The notes beneath the pieces were generated by a model, which saw only the letters and a program-made list of their open reading frames with translations, was not told the origin of the DNA and made no database searches. 64,000 nt of DNA from Paraburkholderia polaris. GTDB lineage: Bacteria > Pseudomonadota > Gammaproteobacteria > Burkholderiales > Burkholderiaceae. Where the stretch lies: positions 1 to 64,000 of the forward strand of contig NZ_JABBGJ010000047.1 in assembly GCF_012927345.1 (NCBI RefSeq), in the 5' to 3' direction. This document shows positions 62,562 through 64,000 of this stretch, one piece after another (positions within the stretch are counted from its first letter, which is position 1; each line of letters starts with the position of its first letter). Made by a program: the position numbers and the translations under genes.

Positions 62562-63575
62562 ATGCGTAAGCAAGACGCGTTCGACGTCATTTATACCCAC
62601 ACCGAAGGGGAGCCCCTTTGCATCGTCCATAGCGGCATTCCGTACCCAGCCGGATCGACGATCCTGGAAAAGCGCGCCTTCCTGGAGGCGAATTACGACT
62701 GGTTGCGCAAGGCGTTGATGCGCGAGCCGCGCGGGCACAAGGACATGTTTGGTGTGTTCCTGACGCCGCCGTCGAGCAAGGAATTCGATGCGGGTCTGAT
62801 CTACATCGACGGCACGGAATACTCGCACATGTGCGGTCACGGCACGATTGCGGTTGGCATGACGATGGTGGCACTCGGCCTAGTGCCGCGCGGCGACAAC
62901 GGCGTCACGCGGATCCGTTTTGAAACGACCGCGGGCCTTGTGGTTGCCGAAGTGGCTTCAGAGGGCGACGAGGTGCTGTGGACGCGCTTCGAGAACGTGC
63001 CGGCTTATGTGGCCGCGCAGGACATTCCCGTGCATCTGCCGGGCTATGGTGATCTGAAGGCGGATCTGGTCTGGGGCGGCAACTATTTCGGCATCGTCGA
63101 TCTGTCGAACTGCGCGCTGCGGATTTCGCCCGAGAATGGCAGCGAACTGTCACGCCTTGGCCTTCTCGTGCGCGATCAGATCAACGAGCAGATGCGCATC
63201 CAGCATCCGACCGAAGCGCACATCAACAATCTGAACTTCATCACATTCTGGCATTCGCCGACCATTGAAGGCGCTTTCTACAAAAACGTCCACGTGTTCA
63301 GCGCGGGCCAACTGGACCGCTCGCCGGGCGGCACCGGCACGAGCGCGATGATGGCGATGTTCGAGGCGCGGGGCAAACTCAAACTGAATCAGCCGATCCT
63401 CTCTGAAGGGTTGCTCGGCAGCGGCACGTTCGAAGGCTGCCTGCTCGGCGAGGTCGACCTGAACGGCACGCGCGCCGTGCGTCCGACCGTGAAGGGTACG
63501 GCCAGCATTCTCGGCACGGCACGGTGGATGCTTGACCGGAAAGATGAGGTCGGCGCGGGCTTCGTGGTGCGGTAA
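62562..63575 (+). CDS. Proline racemase-family protein with second catalytic Cys replaced by Gly
   Basis: A 337-residue enzyme of the proline racemase / hydroxyproline epimerase / 3-hydroxyproline dehydratase family. The first catalytic site is HMCGHGT (C91). The second, normally DRSPCGTGTSA, reads DRSPGGTGTSA (G256), so only one of the two acid-base residues remains. Family members with a changed second residue act as dehydratases rather than racemases, but there it is usually Thr; Gly is unusual. Its place at the end of an ABC uptake operon suggests catabolism of an imported proline-like compound. GAGGAGC precedes the ATG. Confidence 0.9.
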   Translation: MRKQDAFDVIYTHTEGEPLCIVHSGIPYPAGSTILEKRAFLEANYDWLRKALMREPRGHKDMFGVFLTPPSSKEFDAGLIYIDGTEYSHMCGHGTIAVGMTMVALGLVPRGDNGVTRIRFETTAGLVVAEVASEGDEVLWTRFENVPAYVAAQDIPVHLPGYGDLKADLVWGGNYFGIVDLSNCALRISPENGSELSRLGLLVRDQINEQMRIQHPTEAHINNLNFITFWHSPTIEGAFYKNVHVFSAGQLDRSPGGTGTSAMMAMFEARGKLKLNQPILSEGLLGSGTFEGCLLGEVDLNGTRAVRPTVKGTASILGTARWMLDRKDEVGAGFVVR

Positions 63576-63579
63576 GTCA

Positions 63580-63613
63580 GTGAAGCGAGCGGCGGGCACG
63601 CTGCTCGCTTCAC
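63580..63613 (+). terminator. Strong hairpin ending the ABC/racemase operon
   Basis: A perfect 11-base stem (GTGAAGCGAGC / GCTCGCTTCAC) with a 12-base loop starts five bases after the stop codon. No T-run follows, but position and stability fit a transcription end or 3' stabilising stem. Confidence 0.6.
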
Positions 63614-63801
63614 GGATGCCCGCATTCTGGCCGATCGGCGTGCGGCCCATCAGTCCGCTGTTAAGGCCGACGGCCAGCCCGTTGTCCATATTTCATGCTT
63701 GAAACAGTTTTCGACCAAGCCATTCGGTATCGAAGCACCGTCGTGCATCGCGATGAGTACTGGGGCTAGCGAGAGCGTCAAAAACAAAACAGTGGTAGAG
63801 G

Positions 63802-64000
63802 ATGAAGGCGCGTGCGTATAAGCGCGGTTTTCGCGGTCGACCGCTTCGAAGGATGTTCCGTTCGGACGTTTTTAGGGGAATGTTGCTAGAAAACATCAGA
63901 TCGTGGATGGTGTACCCTTTTGGGATTCCGAAAGGCGATGGCATCGACGCGCGTGGTTTTGTAGGAATTTTCGATCCCGATTACCGATTTGATTCGCATA
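63802..64000 (+). CDS. Possible partial gene running off the window
   Basis: From ATG 63802 (after GTAGAGG) a frame remains open to the last base: a basic start (KARAYKRGFRGRPLRR), then MVYPFGIPKGDGIDARGF and FDPDYRFDS. No family is recognised and the end is outside the window, so this is tentative. Confidence 0.25.
   Translation, partial: MKARAYKRGFRGRPLRRMFRSDVFRGMLLENIRSWMVYPFGIPKGDGIDARGFVGIFDPDYRFDSH

Noticed and set aside
1..64000. tRNA, rRNA, CRISPR array or replication origin
   Set aside because: I looked for tRNA cloverleaf ends, regularly spaced repeats and iteron or DnaA-box clusters and saw none; a dedicated search could still find short RNAs.

Overview
The window reads as a member of the Burkholderiaceae (Burkholderia, Paraburkholderia or Caballeronia type), probably from a secondary chromosome or megaplasmid. 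This rests on high GC content, the protein families present (MHS transporters, GlxA-type AraC regulators, YSC84, DUF3309, PRC-barrel and CsbD proteins) and the absence of any rRNA, tRNA or core information-processing gene. Everything here comes from reading the sequence; no database search was run.

Layout. 1-6200: a small minus-strand operon of uncharacterised genes, an MHS transporter, and decayed LysR and DUF4336 genes. 6.4-11.5 kb: a MarR regulator and two intact ClC chloride channels, the second with CBS domains. 11.5-20.5 kb: small stress-type genes (Pal remnant, tiny membrane proteins, HicB, YSC84 lipoprotein, FtsH, PRC-barrel, NRAMP, DUF3309) and a response regulator with an in-frame stop. 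20.8-27.6 kb: an SDR oxidoreductase, then a minus-strand respiratory operon (CuA-cytochrome c subunit II, heme-copper subunit I, subunit III, a membrane protein, a triheme cytochrome c) preceded by the tail of a GMC oxidoreductase. 28-32.2 kb: a Crp/Fnr regulator, two opposed histidine-kinase fragments, a broken sugar porter and a third ClC gene with a one-base frameshift. 32.2-42.5 kb: glycogen debranching enzyme, HdeA-like protein, GH15 enzyme, intact GMC oxidoreductase, DoxX, cupin and VOC proteins. 43-54.5 kb: CsbD, DUF3309, PRC-barrel genes and remnants, a ClpB/ClpK-type remnant, a GT4 glycosyltransferase, a slipin, a fatty-acid desaturase, a second Crp/Fnr regulator and a broken CBS protein. 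54.6-57.1 kb: an IS3-family element interrupted inside orfB by an IS110-family element. 57.6-63.6 kb: an intact uptake and catabolism operon, with a GlxA-type regulator divergent from a polyamine/opine-type ABC transporter and a proline-racemase-family enzyme.

The region from about 11 to 54 kb looks like an envelope, low-oxygen and heat-stress island; its gene content recalls the low-oxygen-activated (lxa) locus of Burkholderia cenocepacia. It is decaying: more than ten genes are truncated, frameshifted or stopped. Its most striking unexplained structure is a palindrome, GTACG-N4-CGTAC. It occurs perfectly five times, always between genes, and in near-perfect form several more times, mostly upstream of stress genes. 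Its 5-4-5 geometry is that of a Crp/Fnr-family operator, and two closely related Crp/Fnr regulators lie in the same window.

Other notable points are a heme-copper oxidase subunit I lacking both the D-channel glutamate and the K-channel lysine, and a proline-racemase-family protein whose second catalytic cysteine is glycine.
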